From contig CAIRAY010000009.1 of the NCBI GenBank assembly GCA_903876665.1, forward strand, positions 1 to 42,555: 42,555 bases of DNA. Direction: 5' to 3'. Under the pieces are notes generated by a model. That model was not told where the DNA came from and did not search any database. It saw only the letters and a list, made by a program, of their open reading frames with translations. Positions 15,415 through 23,128 of this stretch are shown here, in pieces. The position numbers and the translations under genes were made by a program. Every line of letters starts with the position of its first letter. The stretch's first letter is position 1. The DNA is from an uncultured Fibrobacterota bacterium. Its GTDB lineage: Bacteria; Fibrobacterota; Fibrobacteria; Fibrobacterales; Fibrobacteraceae.

Positions 15415-17064
15415 ATGAAACTATTTGTCTCCTTCATTACCATTCGCAAAGACATCGAAGCCACCCTCTCTGCGCAAGCACCCACGGGCCCCAACGCCGA
15501 AGCCGTTTTGCTTTTAAAGAAGGCCCCCGCGCAAATCAGGCCGGACCACACTTGCTTTCTGAGCATGGAGGAAAAAAAGAGCGCAGGCGGAAAAAAGGTC
15601 CTTGAATATTGTCACCTAGTCGGCATTGACCCGGATCAGGTCCTTTTTCTCAATGCACACAAACGTCTCAATTATCAATTGAACAACCTGAAGCTCTTTG
15701 CTGAAATCGTCCATACGGAGCTGGAGCAATGGAGTCAAAGCCTCCCAGGGAACAAGCCCAGGTCCTTCGAATGGCTTTTGTTTCTGGAACGCGCCTCCAT
15801 GCTGCTCAGCTGGGCCTTTTTCCATTTTGCCCTAACCAAACGACCCCACTCCAAACTTCTGGCCATCCGCAAACAGGGGAAGGAGCGCAGCCTCGATGCC
15901 TTGGAAGGACTCGAAATTAGCCCCGACCTCATGTCGGCCCGCGAAATTCAGGCGGTAAACAACATCGGCCAGCAAGAGGTGCAAATCCCCCAAATCAGCA
16001 TCGCCGACGCCATGGACGCCACGGTGGTAAAAAAGGATGACAGCACGCTCCAAACCTACAAGGCAGCCAAATTCATTGCCACCCTCCGGGACAATTCCAA
16101 ACACATCCCATCCACACTGATCTTAGGCGAATCCGGCGTAGGCAAAGAAGACCTCGCCCACTACATCCACAACTGCGCAAACAAGTATGGAACTCAATCC
16201 GCACAGTCCCACTTTGTGACCATGAATTGCGCCGGACTCAGCGAAACCCTCGCTGATTCCCTCCTCTTTGGTCACCGCCAAGGCTCATTTACCGGGGCAG
16301 ATGCCGACCATGGAGGCCTGATCGAGAAAGCCCAAGGAGGCACTCTGTTTCTGGACGAGGTGGCCGATCTGGCCCCCACAGTTCAGGCCAAGCTCCTGCG
16401 CGTACTACAAGAGCGCAAATACCATCGCCTCGGGGAAGAGGGCAAGGAACGGCACTGCAATCGAGTCCGCTTCATTTTCGCCACCTGCCAGAATGACGCC
16501 ATTGTTCCCGGCGAAAAAGCCAAACAGGCCGTGCGAAGGGATTTATTTGAGCGAATAGCCCAGTACCAGCTCACCCTGAAGCCCTTGCGGGAGAGACCCG
16601 CGGACCTGGCCGAGCGGATTGGACAATTGCTAGCACAATTCAAGGATTTTGACAAAGCCGAATACACCCTGCCCAAAGACTGTGTCAAGCTCTTGGCAAA
16701 TACCGGCCTGGACGGCAACTTCCGGGAGCTGGAACGCCGGTTCCGCAAGGCCCGGATTCATTATCAATGCTCCGCCTCCGAAAACAAAAACACACCCCCG
16801 CTGCTCGATCTGTTTCTTTTCGAGAAAGAAAACGCTCAGGCCGGCAAGAAGCCTCAACCCGCAAGCCCCAAGGAGTATTCCCTGGAGCTCACTCCCCAAG
16901 AGGTTTTCCAAAACAACCAGCCCCAAATCCGGACCCCCTTTCCATTGCAGGACAATCTCAAAGCCATGGCCGAACGGTTTCAAAGCGAACTCTACCAGCT
17001 CACCCAAAGCAAGCCCGAAGCGGCCAGAATGCTTGGCTATAAGAGCCATAACAGCATCCGGTGA
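15415..17064 (+). CDS. Sigma-54-dependent AAA+ transcription activator with unrecognised N-terminal domain
   Basis: A 549-residue protein. The central domain (about residues 215-450) has the full bacterial enhancer-binding-protein set: Walker A G-E-S-G-V-G-K, the sigma-54-contacting loop G-S-F-T-G-A (GAFTGA with one change), Walker B G-G-T-L-F-L-D-E-V-A-D and a later R-R-D-L-F-E-R. It should use ATP to open sigma-54 polymerase at GG/GC promoters. The first 200 residues match no receiver, GAF or PAS domain I know; the placement (sensor, AAA+, short HTH) resembles RtcR-type activators with ligand-sensing Rossmann-like domains, but that is a guess. The C-terminal Fis-like HTH (S-K-P-E-A-A-R-M-L-G-Y-K-S-H-N-S-I-R) stops abruptly at the edge of a repeat array and may be clipped. 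The longest frame starts 22 codons earlier, but that would include the promoter. Confidence 0.88.
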   Translation: MKLFVSFITIRKDIEATLSAQAPTGPNAEAVLLLKKAPAQIRPDHTCFLSMEEKKSAGGKKVLEYCHLVGIDPDQVLFLNAHKRLNYQLNNLKLFAEIVHTELEQWSQSLPGNKPRSFEWLLFLERASMLLSWAFFHFALTKRPHSKLLAIRKQGKERSLDALEGLEISPDLMSAREIQAVNNIGQQEVQIPQISIADAMDATVVKKDDSTLQTYKAAKFIATLRDNSKHIPSTLILGESGVGKEDLAHYIHNCANKYGTQSAQSHFVTMNCAGLSETLADSLLFGHRQGSFTGADADHGGLIEKAQGGTLFLDEVADLAPTVQAKLLRVLQERKYHRLGEEGKERHCNRVRFIFATCQNDAIVPGEKAKQAVRRDLFERIAQYQLTLKPLRERPADLAERIGQLLAQFKDFDKAEYTLPKDCVKLLANTGLDGNFRELERRFRKARIHYQCSASENKNTPPLLDLFLFEKENAQAGKKPQPASPKEYSLELTPQEVFQNNQPQIRTPFPLQDNLKAMAERFQSELYQLTQSKPEAARMLGYKSHNSIR

Positions 17065-17095
17065 TTGCATCGTCATAAATTCTGCGACGGTCCTT

Positions 17096-17262
17096 GTCAT
17101 GCCCCATATTTTGTCATGCCCGACAGTTTGTCATGCCCGACTGTCCTTGTCATGCCCGACTGTCCTTGTCATGCCCAACGGTCCTTGTCATGCCCGACGG
17201 TCCTTGTCATGCCCGACGGTCCTTGTCATGCCCGACGGTCCTTGTCATGCCCGGAACGGGCA
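17096..17262 (+). repeat. Tandem array of nine 17-19 bp GTCATGCC units
   Basis: GTCATGCC starts at 17096, 17113, 17130, 17149, 17168, 17187, 17206, 17225 and 17244: two 17-bp steps then six exact 19-bp steps of GTCATGCCCGACGGTCCTT. The last unit is the left arm of the palindromic element. The array begins about 30 bases after the activator stop codon. Confidence 0.9.
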
Positions 17263-17423
17263 TCACCGGTGCTTGCTGCATGAATTTCAATGCCACCGGA
17301 ATCGGTGCGGTGATGGTCCACACAGTGGATAGTGCTCCACTAAGGGCAAAGCCCTAAGTGGCCAAGCTTTGCATAGCTGCCAGTAACCGTAACTGGCAGC
17401 ACATCGGCCGTTCCGGCCATGAC
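17244..17423 (+). repeat. Paired palindromic element interrupted by a nested hairpin module
   Basis: The left arm starts at 17244 and the right arm ends GGCCGTTCCGGCCATGAC at 17423. The right arm is split after GGTGCGGTGAT by about 90 bases (17316-17404) holding three hairpins: TCCACACAGTGGA, CCACTAAGGGC/GCCCTAAGTGG, and GCTGCCAGT/ACTGGCAGC. The stretch 17357-17385 is the exact reverse complement of 29 bases at 7047-7076 in the other interrupted copy. Confidence 0.82.
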
Positions 17424-17512
17424 AGGCTTGTTGCAGTCGCTTGTCGCAATACTATTGACGATGTCCGTAACTCCCTATTCTATGGTGGACTATCCCTAGC
17501 CATGAATTGCGT

Positions 17513-17540
17513 TTGACATCCCCAATCCTCAAGCGATATT
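17513..17540 (+). promoter_or_regulatory. Promoter TTGACA-N16-GATATT for the structured RNA/leader
   Basis: TTGACA (17513-17518), 16 bases, GATATT (17535-17540) followed by CC. The predicted start at about 17547 lies just before the folded region, and a terminator closes it at 17718. Confidence 0.55.
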
Positions 17541-17546
17541 CCCCAT

Positions 17547-17718
17547 AGGCGGGATTTGGGTACTTCACTCCTCTGGGGTGATGGCCGGCGTCAGCTGGTG
17601 AAGCTACCCCATCCACCGAAATGAAATACTGTTGTAGCCGAGTGGTATCGGGGCAGCTTCATCATCCTGTTTGATGATTGAGTTGTCGCATCTATGCAAA
17701 CGCAAGATGCCTTTTTTT
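17547..17718 (+). ncRNA. Structured leader RNA or small RNA upstream of a sigma-like gene
   Basis: About 170 bases between a promoter and an intrinsic terminator, ending 85 bases before the 17804 gene. A long helix pairs 17597-17610 (GGTGAAGCTACCCC) with 17650-17663 (GGGGCAGCTTCATC), 13 of 14 positions pairing counting one G-U. Inside it CCAC (17613-17616) pairs with GTGG (17642-17645). Next come a small hairpin ATCATC/GATGAT (17661-17678) and the terminator. GGGGT at 17576-17580 could instead pair with ACCCC of the long helix, so two exclusive folds are possible, as in attenuators and riboswitches. It fits no RNA family I know. It could be a termination-controlled leader of the sigma-like gene or a free small RNA. 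Confidence 0.55.
17688..17718 (+). terminator. Intrinsic terminator ending the structured RNA
   Basis: GCATCT (17688-17693) pairs with AGATGC (17705-17710), with an inner TGC/GCA helix and an AAAC loop, followed by C and seven T (17712-17718). Confidence 0.75.
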
Positions 17719-17803
17719 ATTTCCAGAAATGCAAAAGAGCGGCTTTGACCCCAAGGCCGCAGGGGATTTGCATTTCTTTCTACCACAATTCAAGGAGGAT
17801 CGC

Positions 17804-18502
17804 ATGAATCACACCACCACGAGAGACCGAAACGAAATGGCGCTGGCTGAAATCAGGCACCAGTACGCCTCCGTGGACCAGGCGACGGAAGCAACCCTGG
17901 TAGCCCAGGCCCAGGCAGGCGACACCACCGCGGCCCACCGCCTCTACCGTAGCGTCTCCAGCCTTGGAATCAAAAAGGCAGAGGCCTATCACAACCGCGA
18001 CACCACCGCAGAACATTTGGGTGAAATGTATTTCACATTCCTAAACGCCGTCCAGACCTTCGACCCCGCCAAGGGGTTCCGCTTCACGACATGGTTTGGA
18101 TGTAAAGCCGGGTTCGCCACCCAGGAATCCCTTCGTCAGAAGGGCAAGCGCAAACAGCGCGAAGCAGGGGAAATCCTCAAGGAGTGCCGGCGCAACCGCG
18201 ATGCAGAAACCGGAGAAGCCACCCATAAGGAAATTCGCTCCGAAGCGAATCCCTGGTTTAACGGAGACCCGGACGAGACCTTTCTCAAGGCTATCCCCAC
18301 AGGAGTCTCCGTGGCCAAACTCATGGGCCTGTTTCCGCAAAGAGGCAAGGAATGCCAAGCCCTTGCAGCCATGGCAAAGGGAGCAAGCCAGGCCGACCTT
18401 GCCCGGGAATGGTGCTGCACCCGCCAGAATGTCAGCAACCTGGTGTCCCGCATCTCCCGCAGAGCCATGGTGGAGTTTATTCGCAAAGGGTGCGACAATT
18501 GA
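17804..18502 (+). CDS. Sigma-70-like protein (regions 2 and 4), paralogue 1
   Basis: A 232-residue protein. Residues about 27-100 resemble sigma region 2: L-V-A-Q-A-Q-A-G-D-x-x-A, then an L-G-E-M-Y-F-T-F-L-N-A-V helix and F-D-P-A-K-G-F-R-F-T-T-W-F, the counterpart of the F-D-P-x-x-G-x-R-F-x-T-Y core-binding/-10 element. The C-terminus carries a region-4-like helix-turn-helix, A-S-Q-A-D-L-A-R-E-W-C-C-T-R-Q-N-V-S. Two paralogues are at 27008-27709 and 34455-35156; all three share C-(S/T)-R-Q-N-V-S. ATG 17804 was chosen because AAGGAGG lies seven bases before it and the paralogues start at the same point. The charged middle segment is long and variable. It may be an alternative sigma factor or a sigma-derived regulator. 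It follows a structured leader with terminator. Confidence 0.75.
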   Translation: MNHTTTRDRNEMALAEIRHQYASVDQATEATLVAQAQAGDTTAAHRLYRSVSSLGIKKAEAYHNRDTTAEHLGEMYFTFLNAVQTFDPAKGFRFTTWFGCKAGFATQESLRQKGKRKQREAGEILKECRRNRDAETGEATHKEIRSEANPWFNGDPDETFLKAIPTGVSVAKLMGLFPQRGKECQALAAMAKGASQADLAREWCCTRQNVSNLVSRISRRAMVEFIRKGCDN

Positions 18503-19340
18503 CCCTCAATATCAGCTGAAAGAATTCCAACATTTCCGGAGATATTCTTTCCGAGGCCATCTGCAGGAACAGGCGGGACTCGCGTTCTTGCCGGTCGGCT
18601 TCCGGCATGCGGAATATTTCTTCAATTTGCGTTTGGGTGGATTGAGGCATAAAATTTTGGACCACAAACCAAATCAGAGGCCGAATTTCCACCCATTGGG
18701 GCAATAGCATTGTGGAGTTAAAATGGAGACTATAATAAGCTGTAAAGGCTCCGATTAACACAGGTGAAGGCTGAGCGGATCCTCCCCAAAAATCGCTTAA
18801 CGCCGAACAAAGTTTTTCGTATTCCCTCTCCTTTACGTTTATGGGGAATTTTTCCGGTCGCCTGATGCCCGTGGTCTTCTCCAAAAAATAATCCAGCCTG
18901 CCAAAATCACTTTCCCAGTAATTGGAAATTTGCCAGGTGGGAGCCGCTTTTCTGTTGAGCTGTGGATGCGGGCTTAGCTTCCCATGAAGAGAATTTGCGA
19001 ACAGGGTTTTACACTCCCGAACCGGGATCGCGGTAAAAACGCTCAGGGGCAAAACACCGGCCAGGGCAAGGACCATCATTTTGCTGGTGCTACGCCGCAC
19101 ATACCTGTTCAGGGGTGTATTCAGAATGGAGGCCGCCGGTGGATCGCCCGTGAATAATTCAAGACAATGACGCACCACCGGGTTGATATTTTTCCCCGCT
19201 GCTTGCTCCAAAGCAAAAACCTTCTGCAGGTTTTCGCGAGGAACCAGAACCTCCGCCCAATTGACTCGGTCGATTGCATTCTGCAGAGCCTCCCAATCAA
19301 GGGGCTCATCGCCAATCCGAAGGGGACCCGGGGAGTACAT
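18477..19340 (-). CDS. Unknown protein, paralogue of the 11250-12086 product
   Basis: A 287-residue protein with end-to-end similarity to the 278-residue product at 11250 (blocks E-P-L-D-W-E-A-L-Q, G-D-P-P-A-A-S-I-L-N-T-P, and the K-M-M-V-L ... V-R-E-C-K-T-L segment). That alignment places the start at ATG 19340 rather than at the longest frame, which runs into the AAA gene. It begins one base after the AAA gene ends, so the two are translationally linked, and its 3' end overlaps the convergent sigma-like gene by 26 bases. Family unknown. The pairing with a tandem AAA+ ATPase here and with a small membrane protein at 11 kb suggests a substrate or adaptor that works near the membrane. Confidence 0.75.
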   Translation of the reverse strand: MYSPGPLRIGDEPLDWEALQNAIDRVNWAEVLVPRENLQKVFALEQAAGKNINPVVRHCLELFTGDPPAASILNTPLNRYVRRSTSKMMVLALAGVLPLSVFTAIPVRECKTLFANSLHGKLSPHPQLNRKAAPTWQISNYWESDFGRLDYFLEKTTGIRRPEKFPINVKEREYEKLCSALSDFWGGSAQPSPVLIGAFTAYYSLHFNSTMLLPQWVEIRPLIWFVVQNFMPQSTQTQIEEIFRMPEADRQERESRLFLQMASERISPEMLEFFQLILRVNCRTLCE

Positions 19341-19341
19341 T

Positions 19342-21606
19342 TTAGAATCCCATTTTCCGGAACACGCTGGCATCCTTGGCTTTGACCTCTTCCTCAAGGG
19401 CCGCAATGCAATCCCGGGGTCTTCTGTCTTCACTGGGACGGAAGCGCAGGCGCATGAAGGCGGCCTTGAAGTCGCCTGGGGCAAGCTTGGGCAGGTCTAA
19501 CAAGCGGACTTCTGCAGCTGCGTCAAGCTCGCCAAAGTAACCTTCCCACAACTTGCGCTTGCCGTTCGCCTGCAAATATCCAAACTCCACTTTGAAATGA
19601 AAGCGACGCCGCGACGCAGGATCCAGCTCTCCCTCAAAGTTCGTCGCACAGACCACAACCCCCTTGAAGGCCTCCATTTGTGAGAGCATTTCGTTCACCT
19701 GGCTGACCTCCCAGCTGTGCTGGGCCCGGTCCCGATTTCCTAAAAAGCTGTCCGCCTCGTCGAAGAAGAGAATGGATCCATCTTGTTCGGATTCCAGAAA
19801 GGCCTTGCGAATATTCTTTTCGCTCTCTCCCACATATTTATCCTGAATGTCGCTGACACGGCGCAGATTCAGGCTTCTGCCACAAGCGTTGGCGAGGTAC
19901 TTGGCAAATTCCGTCTTGCCGGTGCCTGGAGGCCCATAGAGCAGAATTGTCATATTATGCAAAGAGCTCTGCCCATTGCCTGATGCTTCGCACTGTCCAT
20001 AAAACTGTTGGGCCGCCTGCACAATGTTTTGCAGGTCACGGTGAATTTCAACCGCATCAAGCCGGTACTGGGTCGAATCCGTTTGGGCCAGGGGCTTACG
20101 GATACTGGAATGTCCCAGCAGATTCACATGGGCATCCAGCAGGTCCGGAATCGCCTGAACCGACCGACTGAGTCGCGGAATATTTTTGAGAGCCACTTGA
20201 ATCCCTCCCGCATTGATTTTGTAGTTCTGCGCTAGGCGCTCCACTTCAGCCTCGGGAACAACTTGATCGAGCTTTGTCTCCCGCAAAATCTCCTGCCAAA
20301 CCCGTTGCCTCTGGCGCTTGTTGAATGCGCGAAACTCCAGAGAAAAATCGAAGCGACGCAGGGTACTCTGATGCACCATGGCAATACTGTTGGCTATCCA
20401 AATAAAGCAACCCTTTCCGCTGTCCAGAATCTTATTGATCTGGGTTTTTTCCATTCCCAGCATGGGATCGCATTCGTCAATCACATAGATGGATTGCTCT
20501 GGCACCGCAATCTTCTGCGCTACCGCCAAGGCCCGGTAACGGAAGCTGGTATTCGCATCCACCGTGTCTCCCGGCTTATTATACTTCTGCATCGCGTCCT
20601 CATTTTGGCTGATCTCCACACAGGCAAGCCCTAGCTCGCGGGAAAGGGTCCGGGCCAGGGCGGTTTTGCCGGTACCAGGAACCCCATGGAACAAAATGTG
20701 CATGGTCCTTGTGCGCGTTGGGCTGCTCAAAAGCTCGAGCAGAATTTCCCGCTCTGCGGGCCTGAGCTCATGGGAATCCATATCCAGGGCCTCCCCACGG
20801 TACCTATTGAAATACGCACCTTCCAGAGGGACATCCGTTCCGCCATTCAAGAAGCTAGTGATGTCCGGCACCAAATCCCCATTGGCCGCAACCAGCCCCA
20901 GGTTGATTAGGTTTCCCCTTGGCCCCAAAAGCCTTTGTACGTCATGGTGCGAAATTCCCGTAATGATACTGATCGGCCTTGCGAGCTCCACAATATTTTC
21001 TGGCGACCTGGTACTCGCATGGACCATGGACAAATTATAGAACAGGTATTCTACAAGGCGATTGTTGCTCTTAAAAAAGATGAGCATAAACAGCTCCATT
21101 TCCAAATCCGAGAGGCCAAACAAATCCTGGAGCCGCTGGATCTGCATCGCCAATAAATCTTTCGGTAGGGCTCTTTTCTGCGCAATGTTCCCACGCACAA
21201 AGTCATTGAGGGCATCCGCCAGGTCGTTTGCCATTTGCCGACCCCAGGGTCGCGTAAAGCAACCCACCTCGATTAACCGCATACGGTCTTCAAGTCCGTA
21301 AACTGTTCCGATCCCGGATATGGTCTCGTATTTGATGCCTTTTTCCTGAAGCTCCAGCAGCTTCGTGTGCAGGGGCCCCGAAATCTTTTCAATGATGCCA
21401 TAATCCAGGACCAGGCTCACCAAGTCGCGAACTTCGCTGACCTGCAGGACCCCGGAATCCGCCCGCAGGGACCGGATCACATACTCATAGGCCTTAAACC
21501 GGCGCAAGTCCATGGGAGCGTTCTGGTCGCGCGCAACCACTTTACCTTTTTCTTTTGCCAGGTTGTCCAGGCAATTTCGCTTGTATGCTTTTTGGTTCGC
21601 TTCCAT
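19342..21606 (-). CDS. Tandem AAA+ ATPase, 754 aa
   Basis: Two complete AAA+ modules follow an N-terminal helical domain of about 300 residues. The first has Walker A H-G-V-P-G-T-G-K-T and Walker B I-Y-V-I-D-E-C-D; the second has Y-G-P-P-G-T-G-K-T and I-L-F-F-D-E-A-D with an A-T-N-F sensor 1 and R-R-R-F arginine-finger candidates. The double-ring layout is like Cdc48/p97 or ClpB-type remodelling machines, but the N-domain matches none I know. Two starts are possible: ATG 21606 with GGAGAGG five bases upstream (chosen), or ATG 21636, which coincides with the predicted transcription start. Its neighbours are the 19340 gene (1-bp gap) and the membrane and paralogue genes upstream, so it is the likely motor of the cluster. 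Confidence 0.88.
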   Translation of the reverse strand: MEANQKAYKRNCLDNLAKEKGKVVARDQNAPMDLRRFKAYEYVIRSLRADSGVLQVSEVRDLVSLVLDYGIIEKISGPLHTKLLELQEKGIKYETISGIGTVYGLEDRMRLIEVGCFTRPWGRQMANDLADALNDFVRGNIAQKRALPKDLLAMQIQRLQDLFGLSDLEMELFMLIFFKSNNRLVEYLFYNLSMVHASTRSPENIVELARPISIITGISHHDVQRLLGPRGNLINLGLVAANGDLVPDITSFLNGGTDVPLEGAYFNRYRGEALDMDSHELRPAEREILLELLSSPTRTRTMHILFHGVPGTGKTALARTLSRELGLACVEISQNEDAMQKYNKPGDTVDANTSFRYRALAVAQKIAVPEQSIYVIDECDPMLGMEKTQINKILDSGKGCFIWIANSIAMVHQSTLRRFDFSLEFRAFNKRQRQRVWQEILRETKLDQVVPEAEVERLAQNYKINAGGIQVALKNIPRLSRSVQAIPDLLDAHVNLLGHSSIRKPLAQTDSTQYRLDAVEIHRDLQNIVQAAQQFYGQCEASGNGQSSLHNMTILLYGPPGTGKTEFAKYLANACGRSLNLRRVSDIQDKYVGESEKNIRKAFLESEQDGSILFFDEADSFLGNRDRAQHSWEVSQVNEMLSQMEAFKGVVVCATNFEGELDPASRRRFHFKVEFGYLQANGKRKLWEGYFGELDAAAEVRLLDLPKLAPGDFKAAFMRLRFRPSEDRRPRDCIAALEEEVKAKDASVFRKMGF

Positions 21607-21642
21607 AAGAGCCTCTCCGTTTAGTCCCAAACTCATAAAGAG

Positions 21643-21670
21643 ATTCTCGGCTATGGAGGCGTTTTGTCAA
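21643..21670 (-). promoter_or_regulatory. Promoter-like TTGACA-N16-GAGAAT for the tandem AAA+ gene
   Basis: Minus strand TTGACA (21665-21670), 16 bases, GAGAAT (21643-21648). The predicted start falls on the A of the ATG at 21636, so a leaderless form with ten extra residues is possible alongside the Shine-Dalgarno start at 21606. Confidence 0.5.
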
Positions 21671-21714
21671 AATGCACCTGGCCCATTTCATGCCGCTTGC
21701 CGAGCATGACAACA

Positions 21715-22575
21715 TTATGCCGACAATTTTTCTTGCGCCATCCAGCAAAACAAGGGGCTGTTGCTACTTGCCATTTGCAGGGGCATGTCGGAGACATCCA
21801 AATCCAGCATGGCAATCATTTGACAGGGGAATCGTTCATTCATGTATTTGAACCAAAACTCTCGCAAGGAATTCCGGTCCGGGTCATCCAAGCACCTGGG
21901 CACCCAAACCCGGCGAGCCAAGGAATACGCCAGCCGGAACAATTCACTGGGGGCGGAATACCCAAAATTCCCCGTGACCAGACCATGCGCCTGTGATTTT
22001 TCAAACCCTCGCCGCACCACTGCATTCTTGATTTCCAGGACTTCGGAAGGCGGCAATATATGCCAAAGATGCTCCGGTAAATCGTCCATCAAGGATTTTG
22101 CGAGGCTCCGCCAATGCCGACTTTCTTCAACAGAATAATCCCAATCCTGGGAAAACCCGCAGTTCGAAACCAACACGGAGGCCATTAGCCGTGAAGTGGG
22201 CTCCGGGTATAGCGCCAATGAAAATGCAGAGGTGCGCTTGCTCAAAACCTCCGTCATGTCCCTTAGCCAAACCCAGGGGACATGCTCCACATGGACTTCC
22301 CAGGGCGTGGTTTTGTACCGAGGCTCAAAACCTTTTCCAGATACCAGAGCCCGCGCCATCAGCTGGAAAACGGCCCAGAGCCCCTGAATGTCCCGCTCGT
22401 AGACAACACCCAAATTTGGATCGAGGTTGGCCCCAAATCCAAATGAATCCGGCACGGAGTTTTTCCCCGAAAGCTTAATGAAGCGCTCTGGACTCCAATC
22501 CCGAAATTCGGGAGTCAGGAATTGCCGCATACCCGAAAACATTTCATTGAGAAGTCCATAGTCCACGGTATTCAT
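21715..22575 (-). CDS. Unknown protein, paralogue of the 24233-25105 product
   Basis: A 286-residue protein of an unrecognised family. It shares G-M-R-x-(F/Y)-L-x-x-x-(F/Y)-R-D-W near the N-terminus, then P-x-x-F-G-F, Y-P-E-x-(A/T)-S-R-L-(M/V)-A, E-V-L-E-I, and L-F-R-L-(A/S)-(Y/W)-S-L-(A/S)-R-R with the 290-residue product at 24233. ATG 22575 was chosen over the longer frame because GAGGA precedes it and the alignment of the paralogues starts there; it also avoids overlap with the membrane-protein gene. No signal peptide or membrane helix is seen. The two paralogues flank a 228-residue protein and two membrane proteins within one gene run. Confidence 0.75.
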   Translation of the reverse strand: MNTVDYGLLNEMFSGMRQFLTPEFRDWSPERFIKLSGKNSVPDSFGFGANLDPNLGVVYERDIQGLWAVFQLMARALVSGKGFEPRYKTTPWEVHVEHVPWVWLRDMTEVLSKRTSAFSLALYPEPTSRLMASVLVSNCGFSQDWDYSVEESRHWRSLAKSLMDDLPEHLWHILPPSEVLEIKNAVVRRGFEKSQAHGLVTGNFGYSAPSELFRLAYSLARRVWVPRCLDDPDRNSLREFWFKYMNERFPCQMIAMLDLDVSDMPLQMASSNSPLFCWMAQEKLSA

Positions 22576-22633
22576 AAAGGTCCTCGATGTACGAGAATGA
22601 TCTATGGGGAGTTTCGCTCCAAACTGGAATATG

Positions 22634-23128
22634 TCAACTAGCGTTTTCCGGAGCCGCTTTCTTTTCTTGAAACTCAGGCACCAATTTTCGGGCATCCACA
22701 AAATGGTCCCAGGCCGGAAACAACAACCATAGGATCACGAAATGGCACGCAAACATGGACTGCAGAAAGGGGCGCATGGCGTCTGCCACGCCAAAGTTGA
22801 TATCACCAAAGGTTGCATAGACCTGCAGAACGCAAAACAAAGGAATCAAAACAAATAGGCAAATGAGATAGTAAACCAGGAACAAATACCGTTGCTCCAA
22901 ATTCATGTACCTCCCATCCGCATCGGGTGGGACCTTTTCCTCGATATAGCGCGTGATCCAGCTGCTTACGCAGCCGTAAACCCATGCCCAAACCCACAAA
23001 CCGCTACCTACAATGGCAATCCAGTTCCCTTGTGTGAAGAAGGCCGTGAGGCAACCTGCAGCCAAAATAGACACGTACATTTTCCAGTCGCCTCTTCCAG
23101 TGAGCAGGTGCCAAAATTCCTTTTTCAT
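22634..23128 (-). CDS. Membrane protein, about four TM helices
   Basis: A 164-residue protein with four hydrophobic stretches (about residues 17-33, 38-58, 81-104 and 118-140) and charged ends (K-K-E-F at the start, E-K-K-A-A-P at the end). ATG 23128 is preceded by GAGG and overlaps the stop of the 23125 gene as ATGA, a sign of coupled translation. The pair could form one membrane complex. Family unknown. Confidence 0.75.
   Translation of the reverse strand: MKKEFWHLLTGRGDWKMYVSILAAGCLTAFFTQGNWIAIVGSGLWVWAWVYGCVSSWITRYIEEKVPPDADGRYMNLEQRYLFLVYYLICLFVLIPLFCVLQVYATFGDINFGVADAMRPFLQSMFACHFVILWLLFPAWDHFVDARKLVPEFQEKKAAPENAS

Noticed and set aside
17096..17262. CRISPR array
   Set aside because: Units are only 17-19 bp in total with no room for spacers, and they grade into a palindromic element.
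17632..17720. tRNA-like segment (GCCGAGTGGT D-arm look, CATCA/TGATG stem with 7-base loop)
   Set aside because: No acceptor stem, no U at loop position 33, no T-arm TTCRA; the bases are better explained by the long leader helix and the terminator.
22741..22756. Second sigma-54 site TGGCAC at 22743
   Set aside because: No GC at the required distance and it lies inside a coding sequence.
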